Assembly (NCBI GenBank): GCA_015680685.1
Contig: MNCI01026176.1
Location: 1 to 64,000, forward strand
Source: Gnetum montanum
Taxonomy: Eukaryota > Streptophyta > Gnetopsida > Gnetales > Gnetaceae
DNA length: 64,000 nt
Direction of reading: 5' to 3'
Notes under the pieces: generated by a model
Database searches by the model: none
Seen by the model: the letters and a program-made list of their open reading frames with translations, nothing else
Told to the model about the DNA's origin: nothing
Part shown: piece by piece, positions 45,300-56,966 of the stretch
Position numbering within the stretch: the stretch's first letter is position 1
Layout: every line of letters begins with the position of its first letter
Made by a program: the position numbers and the translations under genes

Positions 45300-46600
45300 G
45301 AAGCCAAAGAGGCAATTGTAATGGAAATTAAATCCTAAATTGAAATAGATCATCAAAGAGAAAATTGAACAACTCCTCAAGGTAGGGTTCATCTATCCAG
45401 TTGCAAATAGTGAGTGATTTAGCTCACTTGTAATTGTGCGAAAGAAAGGTGGCAAGTGGTCGGTTTATATTGATTTCATGCTGTTGGACATGGTGATGTT
45501 TAAAGATCATTTTCCATTGCCATTTTTGGACTAGGTGTTGGACACTATTTCTGGGCATTACTATTATAGCTTTCTAGATGGTTATAGTGGCTATAATCAA
45601 ATTTAGATCATGCTAGAGGATCAAACCAAAACAAAATTCACAAGTTCTTGAGGGACTTTTGCATATTGTAAGATGTCCTTTAGTCTATACAATGCCCTAA
45701 CCTTCCAATGCTTGGTATTGAGCATTTTTCAATAGTATATTGGTAGCAGGATGGAAGTCTTCATGAATGACTTCACCTATCGCACTACATTCGAGCAAGT
45801 TCTAGATTACCTTGAGAAAGTGCTTAAAAGGTGCATGAAGACTAATCTTTCGCTAAACTGGCAAAAGAGCCATCTATGGTTCAAGAGGGCATTGTGTTAG
45901 GGCATAAGATTTCTTAAGTAGGAACTGAGATAGATCCTAAAAAGATTAGGATCATCTAAGGAATAATTCACCAACTAAAAATCATTAAAGATGTCCAAGT
46001 AGTCCTTGGACACACTGGCTACTATTGGTGATTCATAGAGAATTTCTTTAAGATTGTGAAACTGGTGGTTAAGCTTACAAAGAAAGATGCTCTATTCATA
46101 TGGACCAAGGAATGCGAAAAGACATTCCAGCAGCTTAAGGAGAAGCTTGTAGAGGCTCCAATTCTATAAGCACCTGATTGGTCCTATCTATGTTACATCA
46201 TGATGAATGCATTAAACTATGCCTTGGGAGTTATGCTTATGTAGTTGGATGATCAAAAACATCCATGTTACACCCATGGCACAAGCCAAAGCATTATGGA
46301 TTCATAGCTTAATTACACCATAATGGAGAAAGAGTTGATGACAGTGGTGTATGCTTTGGAGAAGTTTAGGCAGTATGTGCTTAGATATAAGGTATTTATG
46401 CACATTGACCACAATTCCATTCACTTCTTGATGAATAAACCAATGGTGATCCCTTATGTCATATGGTGGCTGGTGATCTTGCAAGAGTTCGATCTTACAA
46501 TGGTAGATTGAAAGGAAACTAAGAATGTGATCGCTGATCACTTATCTTGGTTACAATGGGATAAAAAAGAGGATGAGAGCCCACTCTCTGGTTAATTTCC
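45300..46600 (+). pseudogene. pol: Element B reverse transcriptase and RNase H
   Basis: The RT blocks are KIEQLLKVGFIYPVANSE, IVRKKGGKWSVYIDF, HFPLPFLD, YSFLDGYSGYNQI, MEVFMNDFTYRT and LEKVLKRCMKTNLSLN, followed by a degenerate connection. RNase H holds YTIMEKELMTVVYALEKFRQYVL and NVIADHLSWL. The YxDD-type motif reads FMND, so the first Asp is lost. The overall similarity is to Athila-lineage pol. There are stops and slips throughout 45600-46300. Confidence 0.8.
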
Positions 46601-46819
46601 TATTGAACTCCTCTTTGTTGATGCAATAAATGAAAAAGTGCCTACTAAAGTAAAATGGTACAATGGCATCCTCACTTATCTTTTCACTCAAGAGATGCAA
46701 CAAGAGTTAGATCACCGAAAGAAACAAAAGTTTCTTCATTAGGCAAAATGCTTCATGGATATTAATAGACATCTTTACAAGGTGTGTGTTGATGGCCTAG
46801 TTCATTGGTGTGTTCCTGG

Positions 46820-47940
46820 TGTTGACCAACTACACGTTCTCTAAGATGCTCACAAGGGTCCTTGTAAGGGCCACTACGTAGGAAGATGCATGACCATTGA
46901 AATCTTGATGGTAGGGTACTATTGGACAATAATCTTCTAGGATGCCCACCAATTCATCCATTCTTGTGAATGTTATCAACAAGATGATCAGATGACCACT
47001 TGATTGGAGGAACCTTAGCAGTGGATCTAACCATTAGAACCCTTCAACACTTGGGAGCTAGAATTCATGGGTTGCATCACACCTAGGTCAAATGAAAAGG
47101 TGTACATAATAGTTTTTGTTGACTATTATATGAAATGGGAAGAAGTAGTGGCCATCACCAATTGTACATCTTCCACTATTGCACAGTTTGTACAACAAAA
47201 TGTTATAAACAAGTTTGAAGTAACACATGCACCAATTTCTGACAATGATGCTCATTTTACAAGTGCTACTTTTTGTAAGCTCATGCAATGCCTGGGGGTT
47301 GAACATAAATTAACAACACCCTACAACCCCCAAGCCAATGATTAAGTCGAGGTTACCAATAGGAAAATCACAAAAATCTTAACAAGAGAAATTAACAAAT
47401 ATAGGAGAGACTAGAGCAGAAAACTTAATGATGCCCTCTGGGCATACTACTTAACATGGAAACTCCTTATAGGCTACTCTCCCTATGAGTTGGTGTATGG
47501 AAAATTACCAACTCTTCCAATTCAATCCAAGTTCTACAAACTTTTAATAGCCTATGACTTGAACCTTGACTTGAGCCTCGCACAAAAAAAGATCTTGATA
47601 AATCTTAATGTGCTAGATGAGAATCTATTGGTGGTCCTATTCTTGAATGAAATGCACAAAGCATTCAAAAAAAATGCCATGACCTTAGGATAAGGAAAGT
47701 GAAATTTCAACCTAGAAGTAAGGTTCTCTACTAGAACCCCACACATGTACTTCAACAAACTAAGTTCAAGACGTTGTGGGAAGGGCCTTACATTATTTAT
47801 GAAACCTTTTCTTCAAGGGTCATGTTAATATATAAACCTAAGGGCCCACACAAGAAATAACTAGTTAACATGCAACAACTTAAACCTTTCCATGAGGTCA
47901 CGCAAGCTAGTGAAAGAAATGCCTCATTGGATGGACAACC
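46820..47940 (+). pseudogene. pol: Element B integrase
   Basis: The zinc module is partly kept (HKGPCKGHY, CECYQQD). The core reads WELEFMGCITP, YYMKWEEVVAITNCTSS, then ISDNDAHFTSATFCKLMQCLGVEHKLTTPYNPQAND, with stops shortly after. The D of WELEF (normally D) is Glu, and the segment after NPQAND carries VEVTNR as the E region. The C-terminal GP(Y/F)-like block is GKGLTLFMKPF. It would be inactive. Confidence 0.75.
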
Positions 47941-49440
47941 TTGCTCAATCTTTTAAATCTTCTCCTTTCAACTTAGTCCTGGGGGAGATGGCCATCCATG
48001 TTAATTAATAAACTTGCTCTTTAGCTTTTCCACATTTTTTTTCTACACCTTTTTATTTTGCACTTTGTTATTTTCCAAATTTTTGTTTAATAGCATCATT
48101 TGTATGTTTTATTTTTCTTGAATATTTTATAATTTCTTTTATATTTTTTCTTATTTTGGTGTGAATTTTTCTTGTCTTCTAATAAAAGTGCTCTATTTCT
48201 AATAGGACTTAGTGATGCTATAGCTTGTTGCTGATGGTGGTTTGTACCTAATATTTTTGATTGCTAATGTCTAGTTTCTATTTTTGAATTCTGATGATCG
48301 ATGACTATGACAAGTTTCTTTTTCATGGAATAGGTAGTGAGTCCACATCATCCATCCATCCACCAACTCTATAGTTTTCCTCGTTTTGGAAGTGTGAGGT
48401 CCCTTTTTCATTAATAGAACTTTAATGAACATGTGACCTTGGTAGTTTCCAAACTTGGGAAAGATTCAAAGGTTTGAAAAGGGTGTGACTTCAAGGGGAT
48501 TCAATACTCTTTAAGCCTCTCTACTTGCTTGTGTGTATGTGTGTATTTATGGATTTCTTACTATTCCTTATCAAATAATAATAGGAAGTTGAATAAGTCT
48601 TTGCATGCTATCATTCCCATAAAAAAATTCATAAAAACTTAAAATACCAGAAAAAAAAACACATGATGGAAATTCAAAGAACACCCCTTAGACAAAATAA
48701 ATGGGCTATAAGCATTGGTTATTGGACTAAAAAGACATGTTACCCATGCCTGAAGGTCCCCTCTAACTAAGACCCTTTCTTATTTTGTGCTTCTCTTTTC
48801 TTCTCAAATAAGGAATGGTGGTTATTTGTGGGAGAATTTTTGTATCGTAAGGGGATGGATTGGTCCTAGAGTAACGATATGGAGTCATGAAAGTAGTTGG
48901 TTTTGATTTGGACAAAGGTTGGACTTTTATTAGGTCATCTAACCATAACTCCATAAGGGACTTCATGTGACCTTAACTGGGACATCCATTCCATTTTCTA
49001 TCTCATCCAACAATGCTCTCCATAACTCACCTCACTATTGGATTTCATGTTTTAGTTTGATGTGTTGAAATTCTCAGGTAGATTCTTTGGGTTTTGTTCC
49101 TTCACTTTCTGTAATCATTAATCAATTGTGGATCCCACAAACTCTTTAGTTGAGGTTATGCAAGGGCAAAAAGGACATAAGCTTACTATGGGGGGGATCC
49201 ACTTACATAGCTCTTGGTTGGGTTAGTTAAGTTTCTTATCTTTAGAGATTTTGGTAATCAAATATTTTGCATTCCCCATCAATTGCATCTAATTGTGTGC
49301 TCCTTAAGACATTTCTCTAATCATTCTCCATCTTTTGAGAAATCTCAAGCCCTCTTTGTGTATTTCATTATGTTTTTGGCTTTTTAAGCTCCTATTTGAC
49401 TCTAATTTCATTTAGAAACTTGTATTTTTTTGAATTTTGA
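47941..49440 (+). other. Post-pol non-coding region of element B
   Basis: No coding potential is seen. The block is AT-rich, with an A-rich patch at 48625-48660. Several parts match element A at 21590-22270, which shows a shared internal architecture. Confidence 0.5.
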
Positions 49441-50000
49441 CTTGGTTAATGGTGATCAATAGCTATGTTAATGAGGCCCAGTCGACGTAGTTGACCACAT
49501 CAACTAGGCCCCATCGATGAGGCCTAATCGATGCATGGGAAAAATTCTATATATAGCATCCCTCACTTAGGAATTTTTTGTCATTTGCTTCAAATGTAAG
49601 TGGATATTTTGCATTTTTTCAAAGCTCAAAACCTTCTAGAGCCCATAACTTTCAAATCATTTGTTTGATTCACTTTGTTCTTTAGCCATGTAGCTTCTAG
49701 AGGTATGCTTTACGTCATGGGGGCCAGAAAGCTTAGGTTTTTGATAGAAAAATTTTTAGACTTTTTCTAGCTCCCCCATGGGTTTAATGAAAAAAATAAT
49801 ATGAAATCATCAACCTATAAAAGTTAAACCTTCCAACACACTATAGTAATCTATTTAATGAAATAATAAAATAATATTAAAAAAATCAAATTAACCATGA
49901 TTGCAAGTTAGCCAAGTGTAACTACCCTAAGGGATAAGGTATTTGAAATGTTTCAAAATTACACATTAAGTGCTAATCATTGGTCATGTTGTAATTATAG
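49441..50000 (+). promoter_or_regulatory. Internal LTR-like promoter module upstream of B's extra ORF
   Basis: 49465-49535 contains GTTAATGAGGCCCAGTCGA, CATCAACTAGGCC, CCATCGATGAGGCC and AATCGATGCATGG, the same words that make up B's LTR U3. A TATA box (ctatatatagc, about 49547-49557) follows at the same relative spacing as in the LTR. The extra ORF begins 450 bp downstream, after a TTATAG acceptor-like sequence at 49995-50000. Confidence 0.65.
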
Positions 50001-52834
50001 ATGACACCTAGACCAAAATGCTCACAAGAAGGAGGACCATCTCAACCAAGGGGAAAACGAGCTAGAGCTAGAAGGGAGTAGCAAGAGGAAGCCCAAGAAT
50101 AGGCAACATAAACTCATGTGACAAGACCTCTTCAAAAGGAGCATGGAATGGAATCTGTCCAATAGATTCTTAAGGAAGTGATCATAATTGAACAATCTCA
50201 TCAAGATGAGGCACCAAGACCGATGCCAAGACTTGAGGTCACATTAACTCAAGCCTACCTTGATCAGATTAAGCCTCATGACATCTAATGTTTAATTCTC
50301 CAAAAATTGAACTTTGGATCAATCTAGGAGCATGCTCCACTAGAAGTCAAGACGTAGTTGCAAAACTCTCCTATGTGGCCAATCATTACCTCCAACAGGG
50401 AATGGTACATGGGAGGGACATATCTATTCTAGAAGAGTAGGCAAACGGGAGCCACTATGAAGATCAATGACATTCAAATGTCCTACTAAGTTGAAGCTAT
50501 TACATAGGCCCTTAGGTTGCCTAATATTGGAAAAAATCTAGTAGAGATCTCTATACAAGAGGACCCAGAGACAAAGGAGTGGACCTAACAATGTTATGAA
50601 GTGGACTACAAGGAGTATGGTGCACTCACCTTGGCAAAGCACATATATTTCAGGATAGTGGCATATCACCTTAATTTGATGGTGAGGCCCAATAAGATGA
50701 CTATCTTCTTCATCCATGTGTGTGCTATTCTGAGTGGAAACCTATCTATGAACCTTCCATAGGTAATCTATTTGAAGATAGAGAAGAAATTTAAGGACAA
50801 TAAATGTGAAAGGAAGGCCCTACCCTTTCCTTGCCTCATTAGAAAACTATGTAAAAGGGTAAGAATAGTTTGCTATGCCAATGTGACAATTTGGCATATT
50901 CCTTTTACCTCTTGGGTAGAAATGATGAAGGATAAGATTGTTGCCATAACCAAGGAAGAGGAGCAGTAACCAGCACCTTCACGACTCACTCATGAAACAA
51001 CATCAAATTCCCACACTACCCTTGAACAAATGCATGAGATCTGAGAGCAGCTCTTGTGTGAGCAAGAAAAACGAATAGAAATGAGTGGTGGTGATCCATC
51101 TATGTATGATGAAAGAATGAGTCACCTCAATGAAGTGGCTCAAACCATTAGCCAGATGGAGGGAGGTGGTCTAATCTTTTTAGCCTAAAGAATGTAGCTA
51201 CTCATGAGATTGAATTTTAGCACCCAAGAGGTAACATTTTCTCTCTCACAATAGCAGCAATTCCCAAACATCTTTGGGAATGTTGCTACTGTCTTGGTGT
51301 GTTTGGAGGAGGGTCAAGGAGTAACTATCTTGATAATGTGGCATCATGGGCAAGAGGTAGTAGCAAAGGTGGTTGCTGATAGAATTGTTGAGGCATTAAA
51401 TGCTCCTAAAACATATGTACTAGATGTTTCTACTCTTAGAGATATATAAACATCCATAGGAACTATTAGTAATAAATTGAGCATAGCACAACACAAAGAG
51501 TTGCTTGACCAATTGGTGGGAACTAGCAACCAATTTCAGATCTCTTTGACTTTCTTGATATAATCAGTGTAACCTAGTTGGAGTTGCTAGAAGCAACGGG
51601 CAAATGCATTATCATGGAAGGTAACTCAAAATAGCCCAAGCTCAAAACCAATGCTTGGTTATAGAGGTTGCTAAATTAAGAGTCTGCCTTGCTAATCTTG
51701 TGCTTCTCAACCCTACACTAACTCATGATGAAGCTTTTCAATAGCTTCAAGAAAAGATCAAGAAGACTAAGGATGCGAAGGAGACAATGATTTTTTATTA
51801 ATCCTTGGCCAATGTCACCATGCATAATATTTGAAAAGCCTTGGATCAAACTCTTTAAGAAAATGTTACCTTAACCATAGAAAATCACCACTTGTGTAAT
51901 GTTGATGTGCAAAAGAAGCAAATGAAAGATTTCATCCATTAACAATAGAAGCAACTAGCCAGAGTAAACATTGAAATAAGGAGATTGGCAGTCGAAAATA
52001 GAAATCTTTCCATGGAGGTAGTTCAAGCCCTTCGCCAAAAATCTGCAATAGAGGTAGTTGTATGAAAAAATGAGACTCTCAAATTTAAGAGAGTCAAAAA
52101 TCACTATAGAGATCATGTTGTTCTACAAAAATAAATCAATGAATAACATATTCAGATGATCAAGGAAAAAGTTAATGAGACCCTCCAGTAGCTCAAGGAA
52201 GGAGGTAATGTCTAGTAGCCTATCTTTGATGGGCTTAATGACTACAAAAAGGTGAAGATCTACATGAAGGAGAAACATATTAAGGAGATGATGGAGTACA
52301 TGGAGCTTGCCAATGTTTGTTATGCAACTCTAGTAATGCTCACTACCAGAAAATTGCGATAATTCGTGCTTACTTTATGAAGCTAAGTTCAAGCATCACA
52401 AAGACACCAAGAAAAAGCTTAAGGTGGAAAATGCAGAGCTTGATGTTCTCAAGTAGTGCTTCACTAATCAACAGTCCATAATTGAGAACTTGGCTAGGAG
52501 ACTGAGTGATTACTAGTAGCTGTAGAATGTAGTAAAGGCATTTGATGTTGAATGCAAACTTTTCACTATCTAGTTTGTCAATGTGGGAGTTGTTCCTAGC
52601 AATGCCCTATCCTTGGGATGTTCCCACATCGGTCCACATTTGCGATGCAGTGTGGATTGTGAATGATCCCAAGAGTAAGGAGGAGAAGATGAAGGCACTG
52701 TTAGATGCCTTCTGTCTTCCACCAGAAGTTGTAGCTACTATAGGATAGTCACAACAACCTCAACCATCATGTGTGCTTGAAGTAGGAAAAGGTCCTTCAA
52801 AGCCTTAGGAGCCTCCACCACCTAGGGTTGTTTG
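50001..52834 (+). pseudogene. Extra ORF in envelope position of element B
   Basis: This starts at ATG 50001 (MTPRPKCSQEGGPSQPRGKR), immediately after an AG acceptor. Readable blocks: MWPIITSNREWYMGGTYLF (about 50370), ALTLAKHIYFRIVAYHLNL (about 50620), ALPFPCLIRKLCKRVRI (about 50817), IAQHKELLDQLV (about 51490), a long Glu/Lys/Gln-rich coiled-coil region, and PYPWDVPTSVHICDAVWIVNDPKSKEEKMKALLDAF near the end. The middle block resembles the 'putative plant transposon protein' or Athila ORF families. There are about 30 stops. Position and size fit the env-like gene of Athila elements, but no signal peptide or membrane segment is visible. Homologous to 30755-27665 and 59821-56967. Confidence 0.65.
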
Positions 52835-53055
52835 AACTTCTTCCTTGTCTTCACACCATTAGAGGAATTGTGTTTATCATTTTTGTTCCGGTATTCAATT
52901 TTGTTGTCTTGAACACCAAAATTTTGTAATGATTATAATTCTATACACTTGAGCACTTAGTGTTTATTCATGTGTGTTGTTGTGTTTTTGTATGTCAGTA
53001 GATAGTCAATAATCCCATAGCTTTCAAAATTTTGTACGAGACTTTCTCCTTCTTT

Positions 53056-53095
53056 TCTTGACTTGAGGACAACTTTTCATTCAATAGTGGGGGTA
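53056..53095 (+). other. Polypurine tract of element B with conserved upstream block
   Basis: AGTGGGGGTA directly precedes TGATGAG. The 30 bases before it (cttgaggacaacttttcatt then caat) are conserved with A, C and F. Confidence 0.75.
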
Positions 53096-53997
53096 TGATG
53101 AGTCATGGTTTCTAGGTTATGTTCATGAGGCCTCGTTGATGGAGCCTTGTTGATGAAACCCCATCGATGTGGTCATGTTGATGTGGGATTTGATGTGTTG
53201 AGATGGCCTCGTTGACATAGTGTCTATTTTTACCTATAAATATGTGCTCACCCATCATGTTGATGACATCTTTTGTCATAGTTATAGCAGAGCTCTTGTA
53301 GTTTTGTCATTTGAAAGTTAGAATATTTTTCTAAGTGCCTGTAGTAGGAGTCAAAAGGTATATAGATCTTTATATGAGCATTGTTGTACCTGAGAATAGT
53401 AGTGTGTGCAACAATAATGATGAGCTTTTTGATAAACCTTGCAGCACTTTGAAATAGATTAATTGTTTATTTATGCATTTAATGTTTTATGAAATTTCCT
53501 TTAATGCTTAAAGTAATTAAGTAATCAATTACACTAAATTAAAGAGCAATTAATTAAGCACATAAGTACAACCACTTCAAGCATACACTTGGTACTTGGT
53601 AATCCCAGTAACACTTAATGTTTGATAACCCTACAATATTAAACGTGTTCAAGATGTGTACAAAAAGTGGGAACATATGCTTATGTTAGGATTAGATAGG
53701 GGTAGCTAGTTAAATTAAATTAGCAATTTAATAATTTTATTTTATTCATTATTCTTTATCCTTAGCTGACTTAAAATAGAAAACATAAAAATGATAAAAA
53801 TCATATGCCTCAGTTGCACTTAACCATATCTTTTCATTTCACAAGTGTAATTGGGAAGACAATGATTGCAATGGTTAGTTTCACTTCCTAGAGACCAGTG
53901 TACGTAGAAGGCTATAAGTCCATGGAATTCAACCAGATCGCGTGCAAATGCTTAGTGATTCATATGGTTGAGCATATGGTTTACTCACCTCTCATCA
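53096..53997 (+). repeat. 3' LTR of element B
   Basis: A 902-bp LTR, TGATGAG...CTCATCA, with the TATA box cctataaatatg (about 53235-53246). U3 holds six to seven GATG-type words against about four in the 5' LTR, explaining the 38-bp size difference. CCAT follows, matching the left flank of B. Confidence 0.85.
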
Positions 53998-54025
53998 CCA
54001 TGTAGTTGGAAGAATTCTAAGATTA

Positions 54026-55435
54026 TGATAATAGTTCTCATCATCCTTAAGCTCATGAATTTGTTTGAATATAACTATAGGATTTAAATTTATGATTCAA
54101 GAGAAGGTCATGATCTAAGATGATGGCATAGTATTTATGGCATCAATACACCATTTTTACCTATATCATAGCTCACAAAGAAAGCAAATTCATCTTTGCA
54201 TTGTGCAAGAGATGCAAAAGTTGTTCTGTGAAGAATAGTAGATTCAATATGTTTTTTCCTAGTTTTCATAAGTAATTTACAACATTACAAAATTGAACAT
54301 GAATTAAACATGTGTACTCATAATGGTAACAGCTGCAAAAGTTAGATACATTGTAGTAAATAATTTTTTCTATACTACTATAAAAAAATGTTTTATTTTC
54401 ACTTTAAAAGTCATGTCTCACCAAAATTTTGCAAATGAATATTATAAAAAAGGATATAGTAACATCTTCAATAATGGTCTCGCCAACCCATACTGTCAAA
54501 TATTTAAATAAGACTTGGAGGTGTAACAATGTAGGAGACATGCATATCTTTCAAAACATTCACATTGGAAGTATGAATGCATTAGTATGCTATGAAAATT
54601 GCACGTTAATGAATAAAGGAATAGTGGAAAATCTTAAGTTATCTATCAATTTTATCAATGAGTTTTGTAAGAAAAAAAATACATGTCTAATATTTTGCAA
54701 CAAAAATAATTACCAAAAAATTGAAATATTGATAATATAATACAACATAATGAAAGATCTCTAAACTCTTAATCAAAGACATTTGTTTAGAAGAGTGAAA
54801 ATCAATGTTAGTATTTGTTTTCTAGCTTTCACTATCAAAGTTGCTTCAACAAAATTATCATTAATTAAAAAATTTGTATCATGCATGCTCCATTGATATT
54901 TCAATTTGACACACACTATGATAATATGTAGACTTAACCAAAAATTAATTTGTATATACTAAATAAAGCTTACTCACTCTTTATACATTGAATTTTTATA
55001 ATTCTTTCTTTCATTATAATTATTTATTATTATAACACTACATCATTGGTTTCATCCAAAAGGAAGAAAGAATTTTCATAGATAAATTCCTAAAGCTAAG
55101 CACAAGCAACCAAGAGATATCTAAGACGCTTTCTCATATTCTCATAGTGAGTGGGGTAGCAAGATGAAAATTCAAGAATTACGAATTGTATCCTTGATGC
55201 ATTCTTGATGGTATCTTGACAGTACCAAAAATAAGCAATTTTACAAATACTTAATTCTTGCTGATTGTACATTTAACTGAATCAAGTTTCTATAGCCCTA
55301 ATCCTTTTTTCTTGTTGTTTTAATTTATGGTGTTCTGTATGTGCAATATTTTCAGGATAGAACATCTTTAGTTGGGAAGCAGGGGATCCCCTATTTTAGA
55401 GAAGATTAAGGATGAGATTCTCATGTGAAAATAGG
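54026..55435. other. AT-rich interval without recognised genes
   Basis: The first bases (53998-54025) continue the LINE fragment. The remainder is AT-rich. Short open frames at 54323-54511 and 54429-54740 carry no family motif I recognise, and their composition is that of AT-rich non-coding DNA. Confidence 0.4.
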
Positions 55436-55827
55436 CTATGAAGACAAACTTAAATTATTATCATCCTCAATTCTTCTGAATTCATCAAATTCTCCTTCTA
55501 ACTGAACTAAATCTAAATCATGGCTAGACCAAGACACGATAATTTGATTAGATTCTCCTTCATCTTTGGTCACATTCTAAGGTACCTCTTGCTACTCAAT
55601 CTCTCCTATGCAGCCAAAGATTTATGTCTCTAGTAATTTCATGAACTTGTTCAATCTCTCCTCTTCTACTACTGATTCTACTTGATCATCATCACTTTCT
55701 AACAGAGCAGCCAGATCCTTAAGATCCCCAGAAAAATTATCTTAGATTTTGTTGGGTATTTTGAATTCTGGTGTGGATCCATTCAATTTTTTGAAGCCTA
55801 CAAAATCATATTGCTCCTGTACATCAT
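55436..55827 (-). pseudogene. Unidentified gene remnant, C-terminal part (split by element F)
   Basis: On the minus strand this continues the frame opened at 62286. With one target-duplication copy removed, 62286-62203 joins 55822-55436 without a frameshift, giving 157 codons with four internal stops and a terminal TAG. The product is strongly acidic: a basic RKRPRPEEDD segment, then YDFVGFKKLNG, LKDLAALLESDDD, EEERLNKFMKLLE and SSHDLDLVQLEGEFDEF. I do not recognise the family. It looks like a decayed host gene or exon rather than a retroelement gene. Confidence 0.5.
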
Positions 55828-56727
55828 TGATGAGCAGCTAGGTACCCCTATGCCCAACCATACGAATCACGGGCGTTCACACATGACTCGGTCGAATTCC
55901 ATAGACTGTAAGTACTTAACATACACTAGACCCTAACCAGTGAAACCTTGGGTTAGAATGGTCGTTGTCTTCCTAATCTCATTTGTGATGTTCTGTTTGC
56001 AATGGTTAAGTGAGATTAAGGCTAATGATTTTTATAGCTTTTTATTTATCTTTTGGCATCTAATTAAGGTATGAAAAGTAAAGAATGAAATATTAACTAA
56101 TCTATAATTATCCTAACTTGTATTCTAACTATTCCTATCATAAGTATCCGATCCCATCTTCTGAGCACGTTCTGAGCATCCCCTAAGCACTTCTAGGTTA
56201 CCATATGTTAAGCCTCACTGGGTTTACCAAGTGTTGGGTTAACGTTTGAGATGGTTGTACTTATGGCCTTTACAAACTATAAAGGAGCAATAGTGATTAA
56301 AATAACAATGACAGAAACTTAAGTAATTAATAAGTAATTAACAAAGCATAAACATATTAAACTATTGAATGCATAAAATGGCTAAGTCCAAATGCTGCAA
56401 GGAATGGTTGAAGAGTTCTTCTTTATTGCCATTATGCCAATGGGCTTAGATACATCAACGCTCGAATGAAGAGCTAGTCACTTTTCCTACACCTGCTGTG
56501 GGCACTTGGAAAATATTCTATCTCTTGCGGGAACAAACTGCAAGAGCTTTGCTACAACTAACAAAAAGGTACCTAAATGAGGTGGAAAGCCCTCTTATTT
56601 ATAGGCTGAAATAGGCTCTGCCTAAACGGGGCCACATCGACGCATGGAAGGGTACATCGACGTAGCCCCATCGACGCAGCTGTGTATATGTAGCCTAGTC
56701 GATGCATTGACTAATGACACTTCATCA
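55828..56727 (-). repeat. 3' LTR of element F
   Basis: A 900-bp LTR. On the minus strand: TGATGAAG, then U3 with four or five TCGATG/TCGACG-type words (56625-56705), a TATA box (ctataaataag, about 56598-56608), and a long U5. It pairs with 61362-62202. Confidence 0.85.
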
Positions 56728-56737
56728 TACCCCCACA
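56728..56737 (-). other. Polypurine tract of element F
   Basis: On the minus strand GTGGGGGTA directly precedes TGATGAAG, with the conserved GAGGATGACTTTTTACTCAG context upstream. Confidence 0.75.
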
Positions 56738-56966
56738 ACTGAGTAAAAAGTCATCCTCGAGTTACTTTACAATTTGGAAGGTATGGGCTTATATTGATAG
56801 TGCACATGACTCAACACACACATGACACAACATCAATTTCACCAATTGCCCGAGTTACAGAGAAGGATGAGTTACAAAAATGGTGGTGTTCAGAGACAAA
56901 ATTGAACACCTTGCTGGTCCTAGAATCTCTGCCATGTAGGATGATGCAAAAAATTGTTGGAGAAGG

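Larger units (their letters stand above)
25503..53997 (+). mobile_element. Athila-like Ty3/gypsy retrotransposon B (split by C and D)
   Basis: The LTRs are 25503-26366 and 53096-53997. Without the nested element C (26692-42009) the element is about 13 kb. In order: LTR, tRNA-Asp-type PBS, gag, protease, RT, RNase H, integrase, a 1.5-kb non-coding stretch, an internal promoter-like module, an extra ORF in the envelope position, PPT and LTR. The flanks share CCAT (25499-25502 and 53998-54001), and LINE sequence continues on both sides. RT, RNase H and integrase resemble the Athila lineage. It is the only element here in which all parts can be traced. Confidence 0.85.

Noticed and set aside
54323-54740. 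Two overlapping open frames of 62 and 103 codons
   Set aside because: Lys/Asn/Ile-rich composition typical of AT-rich non-coding DNA, with no family resemblance and no promoter context.
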